Assembly: GCF_014653785.1 (NCBI RefSeq)
Contig: NZ_BNAS01000007.1
Location: forward strand, 89,123 to 153,122
Length of the DNA stretch: 64,000 nt
DNA from: Promicromonospora soli
GTDB lineage: Bacteria > Actinomycetota > Actinomycetes > Actinomycetales > Cellulomonadaceae
Reading direction: 5' to 3'
Shown here: one piece after another, positions 11,533 through 20,101 of the stretch
Position numbering within the stretch: the stretch's first letter is position 1
How the letters are laid out: every line of letters begins with the position of its first letter
Made by a program: the position numbers and the translations under genes
Notes under the pieces: generated by a model
Told to the model about the DNA's origin: nothing
What the model saw: the letters and a program-made list of their open reading frames with translations, nothing else
The model's database searches: none

Positions 11533-12969
11533 TCAGGCAGGCGACACCTCGTCAGTGCCCGGCAGCGTGCCCGACGTCGCCAGACGCCGGTACCAGTGCG
11601 CCGAGTCCTTCCAGGTGCGCTCAAGCGTCTCGTAGTCGACGTGGATGATGCCGAACCGCCGGTCGTAGCCGTAGGCCCACTCGAAGTTGTCGAGCAGCGA
11701 CCACGCGAAATACCCGCGCACGTCCACGCCCTTGTCGCGGGCCTGGCCCATGGCCTCGACGTGGTCGTGCAGGTAGGACACGCGCAGCGGGTCGTGCACC
11801 CGCTTGACGCCGTCCTCCGTCACCACCTCGTCCTGGAACGCGGCACCGTTCTCGGTGACCATGAGCGGCTGGTCCGGGTAGGAGTCGCGCAGCGAGACCA
11901 GCAGGTCCGTGAGGCCGGCCGGCTCGATGTTCCAGCCCATGGCGGTGTACGGGCCGGGCTGCGGCAGGAACTCGACGTCGTCCGCCGCGATCCATGGCGT
12001 GCCCGAGGAGTCCTTGTGCCCGTCGGCCTGCTGCCGCTCCCCCTGCCCGGAGAAGCGCCGCACCCGCGCCGTCGAGTAGTAGTTGACCCCCAGCACGTCC
12101 AGCGGCTGCGCGATGGCCTCCAGGTCACCCTCCTGCACGAACGACCAGTCGGTGACCGACGCGGTGTTCTCCAGCAGGTCCGCGGGATACGCGCCCTCCA
12201 GGACCGGGCCGAGGAACGCCCGGTTGGCGAGGGCGTCGACCTTGCGGACCGCGCCGCGGTCCAGCTCCGACGCCGGGTCGTCCGGCCGGAAGACGTGCAG
12301 GTTCAGCGTGATCGACGTCTTCGCGGCGTCGCCCAGCACCTCGCGGATCTGCTGGACCGCGAGGCCGTGCGCCAGGTTGAGGTGGTGCACTGCCTGCAGC
12401 GCGGCCAGGGGCTCCGTACGGCCCGGCGCGTGGACGCCCGAGGCGTAGCCCAGGTACGCCGTGCACCACGGCTCGTTGAGCGTGGTCCAGACGTCGATGC
12501 GGTCGCCCAGCTCCTCGGCCATCCGCCGCGCGTACCGCGCGAAGGCGTAGGCCGTCTCGCGGTTCGTCCAACCGCCGGCGTCCTCCAGTTCCTGCGGCAG
12601 GTCCCAGTGGTAGAGCGTGACCACGGGCTTCACGCCCGCGGCGAGCAGCCCGTCGACGAGGTCCGAGTAGAACCGGATGCCCTCGGCGTTGAACTCCCCC
12701 GACCCGCCCGGCTGCACACGCGGCCACGCGATGGAGAACCGGTATGCGCCAAGACCCAGGTTCCTGATGTGCTCGACGTCCTCCTGCCACCGGTGGAAGT
12801 GGTCGTCAGCGACGTCGCCCGTGTCCCCGTTCAGCGTCTTGCCGGGCGTGTGCGAGAACGTGTCCCAGATGGACGGGCCGCGCCCGCCCTCGGTCGCGCC
12901 CCCCTCGATCTGGTACGACGCCGTCGCCGATCCCCAGAGGAAATCCGGGGGAAAACTCCGCGCACTCAC
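11533..12969 (-). CDS. GH1 beta-glucosidase
   Basis: This 478-residue GH1 enzyme has the acid/base E166 in TLNEPW and nucleophile E373 in VTENGAAF. The N-terminal FLWGSATASYQIEGG is typical of the family. It has no signal peptide, so it should hydrolyse beta-glucosides inside the cell. The GTG at 12969 overlaps the stop of the GH31 gene (GTGA), so I prefer it to the longer frame from 13029, which would run 64 bp into that gene. It is the last gene of the transporter-xylosidase operon. Together with alpha-xylosidase it would convert imported xyloglucan-type oligosaccharides to monosaccharides. Confidence 0.93.
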   Translation of the reverse strand: MSARSFPPDFLWGSATASYQIEGGATEGGRGPSIWDTFSHTPGKTLNGDTGDVADDHFHRWQEDVEHIRNLGLGAYRFSIAWPRVQPGGSGEFNAEGIRFYSDLVDGLLAAGVKPVVTLYHWDLPQELEDAGGWTNRETAYAFARYARRMAEELGDRIDVWTTLNEPWCTAYLGYASGVHAPGRTEPLAALQAVHHLNLAHGLAVQQIREVLGDAAKTSITLNLHVFRPDDPASELDRGAVRKVDALANRAFLGPVLEGAYPADLLENTASVTDWSFVQEGDLEAIAQPLDVLGVNYYSTARVRRFSGQGERQQADGHKDSSGTPWIAADDVEFLPQPGPYTAMGWNIEPAGLTDLLVSLRDSYPDQPLMVTENGAAFQDEVVTEDGVKRVHDPLRVSYLHDHVEAMGQARDKGVDVRGYFAWSLLDNFEWAYGYDRRFGIIHVDYETLERTWKDSAHWYRRLATSGTLPGTDEVSPA

Positions 12970-15239
12970 AGTGCCACCTCTCCCGGGCCGGTGGCCCGAA
13001 CGGTCCGTCCTTCGTTCTCGACGCCCCATTCGCCAGGTGCGTCATCGCTGGTCACGTGCACGACGCCGGACTCGCACCGCACACGGAACGTCGCCGGGGA
13101 GCCGGTACCGCCGGGTACCAGGACCTCTTCGTCGAACCCCTCGGGCAGACGAGTGCAGCGTAACGTCACGCCCTCGGCCCACGCATAGTCGGGCCGGTCG
13201 TCGCGCGCGCCGACGGGCAGCACCGTGCCGGGCCGGACGAGCAGCGGCAGGCTGTCGAACCCGTGCTCCTCGGCGATCCAGCGCGGTCCCGTGACGGTCG
13301 GCGTCTGCCCGGCCCCGACGTCGGGCAGGCGGGTCCACTCCCCCTCGGGGACGTAGTACTCCACGCGGGACTCGTGAAAGACCGGCGCGACCAGCAGCGA
13401 CGGTCCCAGCATGTACTGCGTGTCGACTCCGGCCGCAGTCCGGTCGTCGGGGAACTGCAGCACCATGGGGCGCATGACGGGCATGCCTTCCTCGGCGGCC
13501 ACGTGGCCGAGCCGCCCGAGGTACGGCATGAGCCGCAGCTTCAGCTTCGTGAACTTCCTGGTGACGTCGACGGCCTCGTCGTCGAACGCCCACGGGACGC
13601 GGTAGGAGCTCGACCCGTGCAGCCTCGAGTGCGAGGACAGCAGGCCGAACGCGGCCCACCGTTTGAACACAGCCGGGTCGGGCGTGCCCTCGAACCCGCC
13701 GATGTCGTGGCTCCAGTAGCCGAACCCGGACAGCGACAGCGACAGGCCACCGCGCAGGGACTCCGCCATGGACACGAAGGTGGACTCGCAGTCGCCGCCC
13801 CAGTGCACCGGGTAGGCCTGCGTGCCCGCGGTCGCGGACCGCGCGAACACGACCGCGTCGCCGCGGCCGCGCTCCTCCTCGAGCAGCTCGAAGACCAGCT
13901 TGTTGTACAGCGAGGCGTAGTAGTTGTGCATGCGCTGCGGGTCGGACCCGTCGTGCCAGACGACGTCGGTGGGGATGCGCTCGCCGAAGTCGGTCTTGAA
14001 GCAGTCCACGCCCTGACGCAGGAGCACGCGCAGCTTGTCCTTGTACCAGGCGGCGGCGTCGGGGTTGGTGAAGTCGACCAGGCCCATGCCGGCCTGCCAC
14101 TTGTCCCACTGCCAGACGTCGCCGTCCGGTGTGGTGACCAGGTAGCCCTTCTTCTGGCCCTCGCGGAACAGGTGCGAGCGCTGGGCGATGTACGGGTTGA
14201 TCCACACGCAGACCTTCAGGCCGCGGTCGTGCAGCCGGGCCAGCATGCCCTCGGGGTCGGGGAACGTGGCCGGGTCCCACACGAAGTCGCACCAGTGGAA
14301 CTGCCGCATCCAGAAGCAGTCGAAGTGGAACACCGACAGCGGGATGTCCCGCGCGGCCATGCCGTCGATGAAGCCGTTGACGGTCTCCTCGTCGTAGTTC
14401 GTGGTGAACGACGTGGAGAGCCACAGCCCGTACGACCAGGCCGGGACGACGGCGGGCCGCCCCGTCAGGGCCGTGTACCGGCGCAGGATCTCCGCCGGCG
14501 TGGGTCCGTGGATCACGTAGTACTGCAGCGACTGCCCCGGCACGGAGAACTGGGTGCGGCTGACCACCTCGGAGCCGACCTCGAACGAGACCCGCTCCGG
14601 GTGGGCCACGAACACGCCGTAGCCGCGGTCGGTCACGTAGAACGGCACGTTCTTGTAGGCCTGCTCGCTCGCGGTGCCGCCGTCCTCGTTCCAGACGTCG
14701 ATGCTCTGGCCGTTCTTCACGAACGCGCCGAACCGCTCGCCGAGCCCGTAGACGTGCTCGCCGACGCCGAGCGCGAGCTGCTCGTGCACGAAGTCGCCCT
14801 CGGGCGTGGTCGCGATCCCGATGCTCCGGCCCGACGACGAGGTGAGCACCTCGCCGTCGGCCAGGAAGTCGACCTGCCACTCGCCGTCGGTGGCGATGCG
14901 GGCCGTGAGGGCGCCGGAGGTGAGCTCGGCGGGGCCCACGACCGGGCTGTCGGGCGCGACGACCTTGACCGTGCCCGGATCCCGGTTCACGGCGAAGTGC
15001 GGGCCTGGGTCCCGGCGGCCCTGGTGGTGCTCGATGCGCACGCCGATCACGCCGTCCGCAGGTGCGTCGAACGTGACGGTCACGACCGGGCGGTTCAGGG
15101 TGTCGCCGCGCCGGGTGATCGGCGCGGTGGGCGCGTACACGGTCAGGGTGTCGTCGCCGGCCTCGACCGAGTCGATGTCGCGGGGCCGGAGCATCTCGAC
15201 GCCAGGTCGCAGCTGCCAGTAGCCGTCAGTGAATCTCAT
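12966..15239 (-). CDS. GH31 alpha-xylosidase (YicI type)
   Basis: This 757-residue protein releases alpha-linked xylose from the non-reducing end of xyloglucan oligosaccharides or isoprimeverose. The nucleophile is D417 in CFKTDFGERIP and the acid/base is D483 in HWGGDCEST, almost the same numbering as E. coli YicI. DCFWM (308-311) and HWCDFVWD (315-322) are substrate-pocket signatures that separate alpha-xylosidases from alpha-glucosidases. It has no signal peptide. It follows the permease gene by 33 bp and overlaps the GH1 gene by 4 bp. Confidence 0.93.
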   Translation of the reverse strand: MRFTDGYWQLRPGVEMLRPRDIDSVEAGDDTLTVYAPTAPITRRGDTLNRPVVTVTFDAPADGVIGVRIEHHQGRRDPGPHFAVNRDPGTVKVVAPDSPVVGPAELTSGALTARIATDGEWQVDFLADGEVLTSSSGRSIGIATTPEGDFVHEQLALGVGEHVYGLGERFGAFVKNGQSIDVWNEDGGTASEQAYKNVPFYVTDRGYGVFVAHPERVSFEVGSEVVSRTQFSVPGQSLQYYVIHGPTPAEILRRYTALTGRPAVVPAWSYGLWLSTSFTTNYDEETVNGFIDGMAARDIPLSVFHFDCFWMRQFHWCDFVWDPATFPDPEGMLARLHDRGLKVCVWINPYIAQRSHLFREGQKKGYLVTTPDGDVWQWDKWQAGMGLVDFTNPDAAAWYKDKLRVLLRQGVDCFKTDFGERIPTDVVWHDGSDPQRMHNYYASLYNKLVFELLEEERGRGDAVVFARSATAGTQAYPVHWGGDCESTFVSMAESLRGGLSLSLSGFGYWSHDIGGFEGTPDPAVFKRWAAFGLLSSHSRLHGSSSYRVPWAFDDEAVDVTRKFTKLKLRLMPYLGRLGHVAAEEGMPVMRPMVLQFPDDRTAAGVDTQYMLGPSLLVAPVFHESRVEYYVPEGEWTRLPDVGAGQTPTVTGPRWIAEEHGFDSLPLLVRPGTVLPVGARDDRPDYAWAEGVTLRCTRLPEGFDEEVLVPGGTGSPATFRVRCESGVVHVTSDDAPGEWGVENEGRTVRATGPGEVAL

Positions 15240-15272
15240 AGGGCTGGAACCTCTCGGCGTCGTTGAACGGGG

Positions 15273-16157
15273 TCATTTGACCGCCCCGGCGGTCACGCCC
15301 CGGGTGAGGGTGCGCTGGAAGATCAGGAAGAACACGACGGCCGGCACGAGGGAGACGAGCGAGCCCGCGTTGATGGTCGGCGCATCCATCATGCGATCGC
15401 CCTGCAGGGAGGCCAGGGCGATGGGGATGGTCTGGGTGTCGTTGCTGGTCAGCATGACCAGCGGGATGAAGAACTCGTTCCAGGTCCAGATGAAGAAGAA
15501 GATCATCAGGACCGAGAGAGTCGGCCGCACGATCGGGAACACGACCTGCCAGAGGATGCGCCACCGGCTCGCGCCGTCGAGCTGCGCGGCCTCCAGGAGC
15601 GCGGGCGGGAACGTGCCCAGCACCGAGGACAGCAGATAGGTGCCGAACGCCGACTGGATGACGGTGAAGATGATGATCACCGACCACTGCGAGTTCGACA
15701 GGCCGACCGACTGCGCCATCGTGAACAGCGGGTAGATCAGGGCCTCCTGCGGCAGCATGTTCGCCAGCAGGAACAGCGCGACGATCCACAGCCGCCCCTT
15801 CACCCGACCGATGCCTATCGCGTACGCGTTGAGCAGCGACAGCAGCGCCCCCAGCACGGCCACGACGGCCGAGATGAACACCGAGTTCCAGAGCTTCACC
15901 GGGAAGTCGACGCGCTCCCAGAAGGCGACCACCCCGTCGAGGTAGAGGCCGGAGGGCAGCGACAGCGGCCCGTTCGCCGCGTAGTCCTGCGGCGACTTGA
16001 ACGCGTTGAGCAGCATGATCCCGAACGGCGCGAGGACCGCGAGGCCCACGACGACCGCTGCGGCCAGCACGAGCCAGCGGCCCGGGCCACGGCGATACCG
16101 GGAGTCGACGGCGGTGCGGCGCACCTCGGGCGTACGCACTTCAGTGGCGACAGCCAT
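15273..16157 (-). CDS. Carbohydrate ABC transporter permease (MalG type)
   Basis: This 294-residue protein has about six membrane helices and the inner-membrane EAA loop EAAQLDGASRWRILWQVVFP, which contacts the ATPase. The ATG at 16157 lies one base past the stop of the other permease gene (TGACATG). It pairs with the upstream MalF-type permease and the binding lipoprotein; substrate is inferred from the downstream alpha-xylosidase. Confidence 0.92.
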   Translation of the reverse strand: MAVATEVRTPEVRRTAVDSRYRRGPGRWLVLAAAVVVGLAVLAPFGIMLLNAFKSPQDYAANGPLSLPSGLYLDGVVAFWERVDFPVKLWNSVFISAVVAVLGALLSLLNAYAIGIGRVKGRLWIVALFLLANMLPQEALIYPLFTMAQSVGLSNSQWSVIIIFTVIQSAFGTYLLSSVLGTFPPALLEAAQLDGASRWRILWQVVFPIVRPTLSVLMIFFFIWTWNEFFIPLVMLTSNDTQTIPIALASLQGDRMMDAPTINAGSLVSLVPAVVFFLIFQRTLTRGVTAGAVK

Positions 16158-16158
16158 G

Positions 16159-17133
16159 TCAGACCCCCTCCCTCTCACGTCGTTCCGACCGGCTCTGCAG
16201 GCCGAGGATGATCACGGCCACCACGACGATCACGAGCGTGAGCACCGTCGCGATCGCGGATCCGTACCCGACCTGCGACTTGTCGAAGAAGTTCAGGTAC
16301 GAGTAGTAGCTCGGCACCAGGGTCGAGCTCTCCGGGCCGCCGCGCGTCAGCACGTAGATGGGCCCGAACACCTTGAGCGCCGCCACCGTGCAGGTGAGCG
16401 TGACCACGAAGGTCTCCGGCCGGATCTGGGGCACGGTGATGGCCCGGAACCGGTCCCACCAGCCGGCTCCGTCGAGCTCCGCCGCCTCGTAGAGCTCGGG
16501 GTCGACACGCTGCAGCGCCGCCATGAAGATGACCACGGGGTAGCCCATCTGCACCCAGATCAGCACGAGCATCACCGATGGCAGCGCTGTCGTGGGGTCG
16601 CCGAGCCAGTTGGGCGGCGCGGCGACGCCCATCCCGCGCAGGATCTCGTTGAGCGCGCCGGTCTGGGAGTTCAGGATCCAGTTCCAGAGCACGCCCGCCA
16701 CGGCGACGGGCAGGATCTGCGGCAGGTAGTAGGTGGCCCGCAGCACCGACGAGACCTGCGCGCCGAACCGCCGTCCGAGGTAGTCGAACAGCACTGCCGC
16801 GAGCACCAGCCCGAGGAGCGTGGGCACCAGGACCATCGCGACGATCATCGCCAGCGAGTTGCCGAACGACGTCCAGAACTTGTCGTCGCCCAACAGGTCC
16901 ACGTAGTTGCCCAGCCCGTTCCAGCGCAGCGGAGCCATGCCGCCGCGCCACTTGAACAGGCTGAAGTACACGTTCGTCATCAGCGGGTACCCGATCACCA
17001 CGATGAACGCGGCCGCGCCGGGCAGCAGGTAGGGCAGGTAGCCCACCCACTCTGCCCGACGGCGGCGCGTCCCGCGAGCTCGCGGGCGCTGCTGCGCCCG
17101 CGAGCGCTGTGCGGTGAGGGTGCTGTCAGCCAT
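16159..17133 (-). CDS. Sugar ABC transporter permease (MalF/UgpA type)
   Basis: This 324-residue protein has six predicted membrane helices after an Arg-rich cytoplasmic N-terminus. The EAA loop is EAAELDGAGWWDRFRAITVP. The start overlaps the end of the binding-protein gene by 8 bp, showing an operon. No ATPase gene is present in the operon. Confidence 0.92.
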   Translation of the reverse strand: MADSTLTAQRSRAQQRPRARGTRRRRAEWVGYLPYLLPGAAAFIVVIGYPLMTNVYFSLFKWRGGMAPLRWNGLGNYVDLLGDDKFWTSFGNSLAMIVAMVLVPTLLGLVLAAVLFDYLGRRFGAQVSSVLRATYYLPQILPVAVAGVLWNWILNSQTGALNEILRGMGVAAPPNWLGDPTTALPSVMLVLIWVQMGYPVVIFMAALQRVDPELYEAAELDGAGWWDRFRAITVPQIRPETFVVTLTCTVAALKVFGPIYVLTRGGPESSTLVPSYYSYLNFFDKSQVGYGSAIATVLTLVIVVVAVIILGLQSRSERREREGV

Positions 17134-18433
17134 CGAGCAGGTCGGCCTTGCCCTCGTCGTACGAGCTCTGCAGCCCGTCCAGCACCTCGTCCGGCGTCTT
17201 GGACCGGTTCACGAGTGACTGCAGCTCGCTGACGATCACGTCGTAGTAGCCCGCGACCGGCCAGTCCGGGTAGAACGCTAGGCCGTCGGCGTCCAGGATC
17301 GCCTGGAAGTTCTCCGTGAGCTCGCGCGTACGCTCGTCCTCGATGACCGACGCGTCGCCCGCCACGGGCAAGCCGCCTTCGGAGGCCAGGATGTTCTGCA
17401 CCTCGAGCCGCAGCGTGATGTCGATGAACTCCTCGGCCAGGCTCGGGGAGTCGGCGTTCGTCGGAATCACCCACAGGTTGCCCGACGAGCCCGTGTGCAG
17501 GTCGTTGCCCGGGAAGTTGAACTGGCCCCAGTCCGCCTCGGTCTCGGCAGCGAGGCGGCCGAACCACCAGGAGCCGCTGACCATCATCGGATAGGTGCCG
17601 TCGATGAACGAGACGCCCATGTCCTCGGCGGTGAGCGCCGCCGAGTCGGACGCGATGTAGCCCTTCTCGATCCACTCGTCGAGCTTCTCCGTGGCCTGTG
17701 TCATCGCGTCGTTGTGGAAGTCCACGTCGTTCGCGAAGAGCTGGTAGTCGTCCACCAGGGTGCGGTCGCCGTAGGCGAGCACGAGCTCGTACCAGAGCTG
17801 GCCCAGCGGGTACTCGGCACCGGCCTCGGCCAGCGGCGTGATGCCCTCCTTCTTGAAGGCGGCCAGCACGTCCTCGAGCTCATCAAGGGTGGTCGGCTGC
17901 TCGAGGCCCAGCTCGTCGAACATGTCCTTGTTGTAATAGACCCCGACGAACTCGCCGTAGTTCGGTACCCCGTACCACTCGCCGGAGCCCATGAGACCCT
18001 GCTCGTCGTAGGTCGCCGTGGTCGCCAGCGAGCCGGTCAGCTTCTCGTCCCAGCCCCGTTCGGTGGCGGCGTCGGTCAGCGGGGTCAGCAGGCCCTGCGC
18101 CGCGAGCTGGCCCGCTGTCGCGTTGCCCTTGTTGAACTCCATGACGTCGGGCACGTCGTCGCCCGTCAGCACGATCTTTGCGTTCTTCTGGATCTGTTCG
18201 AACGTCTGCTTCTCGAGCTCGACGGTGACGTCCGGGTTCTCCTCCTCGAAGATCTTGATGGCCTCGGCCCACGCCTGGCCCATCGCAGAGTCATCGTTCT
18301 CGTAGTGCCAGATCGTCAGCGTGCTGTCGTCGGTGTCCCCACCGCCGCCGCCGGTCTGGCCGGTGCAGCCGGCCAGGGCCAGGGCGCCGGCCATCGCGGC
18401 CGCTACGACCGTCATCGTCCGCTGGTGCCTCAT
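17126..18433 (-). CDS. Extracellular sugar-binding lipoprotein
   Basis: This 435-residue protein has a lipoprotein signal with lipobox LAGC (C23), a Gly-rich linker and the periplasmic-binding fold of family 1 solute-binding proteins (LTIWHYEND..., MVSGSWWFGRL). It captures an oligosaccharide and hands it to the two permeases. Its ATG at 18433 follows AAGGAGAG and overlaps the stop of a 47-codon upstream ORF (ATGA). It is the first large gene of the xylosidase operon. Confidence 0.92.
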   Translation of the reverse strand: MRHQRTMTVVAAAMAGALALAGCTGQTGGGGGDTDDSTLTIWHYENDDSAMGQAWAEAIKIFEEENPDVTVELEKQTFEQIQKNAKIVLTGDDVPDVMEFNKGNATAGQLAAQGLLTPLTDAATERGWDEKLTGSLATTATYDEQGLMGSGEWYGVPNYGEFVGVYYNKDMFDELGLEQPTTLDELEDVLAAFKKEGITPLAEAGAEYPLGQLWYELVLAYGDRTLVDDYQLFANDVDFHNDAMTQATEKLDEWIEKGYIASDSAALTAEDMGVSFIDGTYPMMVSGSWWFGRLAAETEADWGQFNFPGNDLHTGSSGNLWVIPTNADSPSLAEEFIDITLRLEVQNILASEGGLPVAGDASVIEDERTRELTENFQAILDADGLAFYPDWPVAGYYDVIVSELQSLVNRSKTPDEVLDGLQSSYDEGKADLLDG

Positions 18434-18573
18434 CGCATCTCTCCTTGATTCGCAGTGCCAGGCTCAGGGCTCAGTGCCCGGCGCGCTGACGCGTGCCGGC
18501 TCGCCGGAATGGTTGAGCAGCAGATCCCGCTCTCGGCCACGAGCGCACGAAGTCCGTCGGTCGTCGGCATCAT
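18430..18573 (-). CDS. 47-residue upstream ORF coupled to the sugar-binding protein gene
   Basis: An ORF runs from tandem ATG codons (18573-18568), preceded by GGAGGG, to a TGA at 18432-18430 that overlaps the ATG of the binding-protein gene (ATGA). The Shine-Dalgarno sequence of the binding-protein gene lies inside it. The peptide has a CCS motif in the middle and an Arg/Ala-rich second half. No similarity is recognised. Strong ribosome site plus stop/start overlap suggests it is translated and sets or senses translation of the operon. It could also be a chance ORF. Confidence 0.45.
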   Translation of the reverse strand: MMPTTDGLRALVAESGICCSTIPASRHASARRALSPEPGTANQGEMR

Positions 18574-18626
18574 TACCCTCCTGGCCCGTCCCAGACGCCT
18601 GCGTCTGGCTCGTCGAAATCTGGATC

Positions 18627-18640
18627 GTCGAAGCGATTCA
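18627..18640. promoter_or_regulatory. LacI-type operator (imperfect)
   Basis: GTCGAAGCGATTCA matches one half of the palindrome TCGAAGCGCTTCGA fully and the other half partly. It lies immediately downstream of the predicted minus-strand -10 box, where a bound repressor would block the xylosidase operon. Confidence 0.65.
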
Positions 18641-18642
18641 AT

Positions 18643-18672
18643 ACGCTAGTCCGGGGCATGTGCTTATGTCCA
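18643..18672 (-). promoter_or_regulatory. Predicted promoter of the xylosidase operon
   Basis: On the minus strand TGGACA (18672-18667) and TAGCGT (18648-18643) are separated by 18 bp, in line with the actinobacterial housekeeping pattern TTGAC-N17/18-TANNNT. The operator at 18627-18640 covers the expected start point. Confidence 0.5.
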
Positions 18673-18706
18673 GCGAGCGACAAAGGGCAATTTGTCAAAG
18701 GTTTCA

Positions 18707-18720
18707 TCGAAGCGCTTGCC
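18707..18720. promoter_or_regulatory. LacI-type operator
   Basis: TCGAAGCGCTTGCC keeps the full left half and most of the right half of the TCGAAGCGCTTCGA palindrome. It is centred 80 bp from the first operator and lies between the two divergent genes, so it may serve autoregulation of the regulator or looping. Confidence 0.6.
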
Positions 18721-18855
18721 TACCATGCGGCACACTGAGGGTGTCCGCACGCGACGCGCTCCATCTGCCACGGCGCCTGGCACGCTCACGCAGGCATACT
18801 CACGCGAGCACAACTATGCGAGCACACTGTGCGATACCAGACCGAGAGGAACATT

Positions 18856-19872
18856 GTGGCCACGATCGACGACGTCGCCAAGGCAGCGGGGGTCTCGACC
18901 TCGACAGTGTCCTACGTGCTGTCGGGCAAGCGGCCCATCTCAGCGCCCACACGGGCACGCGTCGAGCGGGCGATCGACAAGCTCGGATACCGGCCGCACG
19001 CCGGGGCGCGGGCCCTCGCCTCTGCCCGCACCAACGTCATAGCGCTCATGGCGCCTCTGCGTGTGGGCGTGAACGTGCCGGTCATCATGCAGTTCGTGGC
19101 GGGCGTGGTCACGCGTGCGCGGGACTTCGACCATGACGTCCTGCTCCTGACCCAGGACGACGTGAGCGGCCTCGACCGCGTGACCGGCGGCTCCATGGTG
19201 GACGCGCTGGTCATGATGGACATCGAGGCGGACGACCCGCGCGTGCCCCTGGTGGCGGCCGCCAAGCAGCCCACCGTGCTGATCGGCCTACCGCAGGATC
19301 CGGAGGGGCTCAGCTGCGTCGACCTCGACTTCGAGGCTGCAGGCCGGCTCGCCGTGCGACACCTCGCTCGGACGGGCCACACCGACGTCGCGCTCATCGG
19401 CTCCCCGCCCGAGGTGCTGCAGCGGCACACGTCTTACGCCGAGCGGCTGATGCGCGGGCTGCGCAGCCAGGCCACGAGCTCCGGCCTGACGGCCAGGGTG
19501 GAGGCGTGCGACTCCTCGCCGTCGGGTGCCTCGGCCGCCGTCGACACGCTGCTGGCCACAGCGCCGGACACCACGGGGATCATCGTGCACAACGAGGCCG
19601 CGCTCCCCCACGTGCTGTCCCGGCTGGCCGAGCGCGGCATCGTGGTCGGCGCCGACATGTCTGTCATAGCCGTGTGCCCCACGGACGTCGCGCTCTCCCA
19701 GCGGATCCCGATGACCAGCATCGACCTGCCCGCCGAGGACATCGGCAAGGTAGCCGTCGACATGGTCATGGCGCGCCTCGAGGGCGACCACCCGTCCGAG
19801 ACGAGGCTGCTCTCCCCAGTGCTCACCGAGCGGGAGAGCTCGGCGTACGGGCCGGCCGGCGCGCTGGACTGA
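18856..19872 (+). CDS. LacI-family transcriptional regulator
   Basis: This 338-residue protein has an N-terminal LacI helix-turn-helix and hinge (ATIDDVAKAAGVSTSTVSYV..., then LGYRPHAGARALAS) and a periplasmic-binding-like sugar sensor domain. The GTG at 18856 is chosen because AGAGGA lies 7 bp upstream and the protein then begins directly with the DNA-binding domain. It is divergent from the xylosidase operon and probably binds the TCGAAGCGCTTCGA sites in this region; an imported oligosaccharide or its product would be the inducer (inference). Confidence 0.93.
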   Translation: MATIDDVAKAAGVSTSTVSYVLSGKRPISAPTRARVERAIDKLGYRPHAGARALASARTNVIALMAPLRVGVNVPVIMQFVAGVVTRARDFDHDVLLLTQDDVSGLDRVTGGSMVDALVMMDIEADDPRVPLVAAAKQPTVLIGLPQDPEGLSCVDLDFEAAGRLAVRHLARTGHTDVALIGSPPEVLQRHTSYAERLMRGLRSQATSSGLTARVEACDSSPSGASAAVDTLLATAPDTTGIIVHNEAALPHVLSRLAERGIVVGADMSVIAVCPTDVALSQRIPMTSIDLPAEDIGKVAVDMVMARLEGDHPSETRLLSPVLTERESSAYGPAGALD

Positions 19873-19940
19873 GGGCCGGTTCACACCCGCCGCCGTCCTG
19901 GCCTCACGTAACGCCCGAGCACCACCTCTTCGCGGCCGGG

Positions 19941-19971
19941 CGGCAACGGATGCCCCGGGCGTCCGTTGCCG
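19941..19971 (+). terminator. Hairpin after the LacI-type gene
   Basis: CGGCAACGGA (19941-19950) pairs exactly with TCCGTTGCCG (19962-19971) around an 11-nt loop, 69 bp after the regulator stop and just before the promoter of the next operon. A terminator role is likely. Confidence 0.55.
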
Positions 19972-19990
19972 AACCGTGAACTTTTGGTCA

Positions 19991-20020
19991 TTGCATGGCA
20001 AGGCGTACCTCTGATATTAA
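19991..20020 (+). promoter_or_regulatory. Predicted promoter of the Lpl-type ABC operon
   Basis: TTGCAT (19991-19996) and TATTAA (20015-20020) are separated by 18 bp and are followed after one base by the perfect operator palindrome. This is the AT-richest stretch around the operon start. Confidence 0.6.
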
Positions 20021-20021
20021 T

Positions 20022-20037
20022 GTCGAAGCGCTTCGAC
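20022..20037. promoter_or_regulatory. LacI-type operator, perfect 16-bp palindrome
   Basis: GTCGAAGCGCTTCGAC is fully symmetric and sits at the expected transcription start of the second ABC operon, 65 bp before its first GTG codon. It is the best copy in the window. Confidence 0.8.
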
Positions 20038-20101
20038 GGACGGACTCCTCCGATGCGTCGTTCGCGCCACGTTGACGTGGCCAATCACAAGGGAGTGACA
20101 G

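Larger units (their letters stand above)
18434..18855. other. Divergent control region between the xylosidase operon and lacI-type regulator
   Basis: These 422 bp contain, from left to right, the upstream ORF, an 8-bp-arm hairpin CCAGACGCCTGCGTCTGG (18591-18608) in the leader, a LacI-type operator (18627-18640), a minus-strand promoter (18643-18672), the inverted repeat GACAAA-N6-TTTGTC (18679-18696) and a second operator (18707-18720). The leader of the binding-protein gene is therefore about 200 nt. Confidence 0.6.

Noticed and set aside
13263..15266. 667-codon plus-strand ORF opposite the GH31 gene
   Set aside because: Shadow frame; the GH31 motifs are complete on the other strand.
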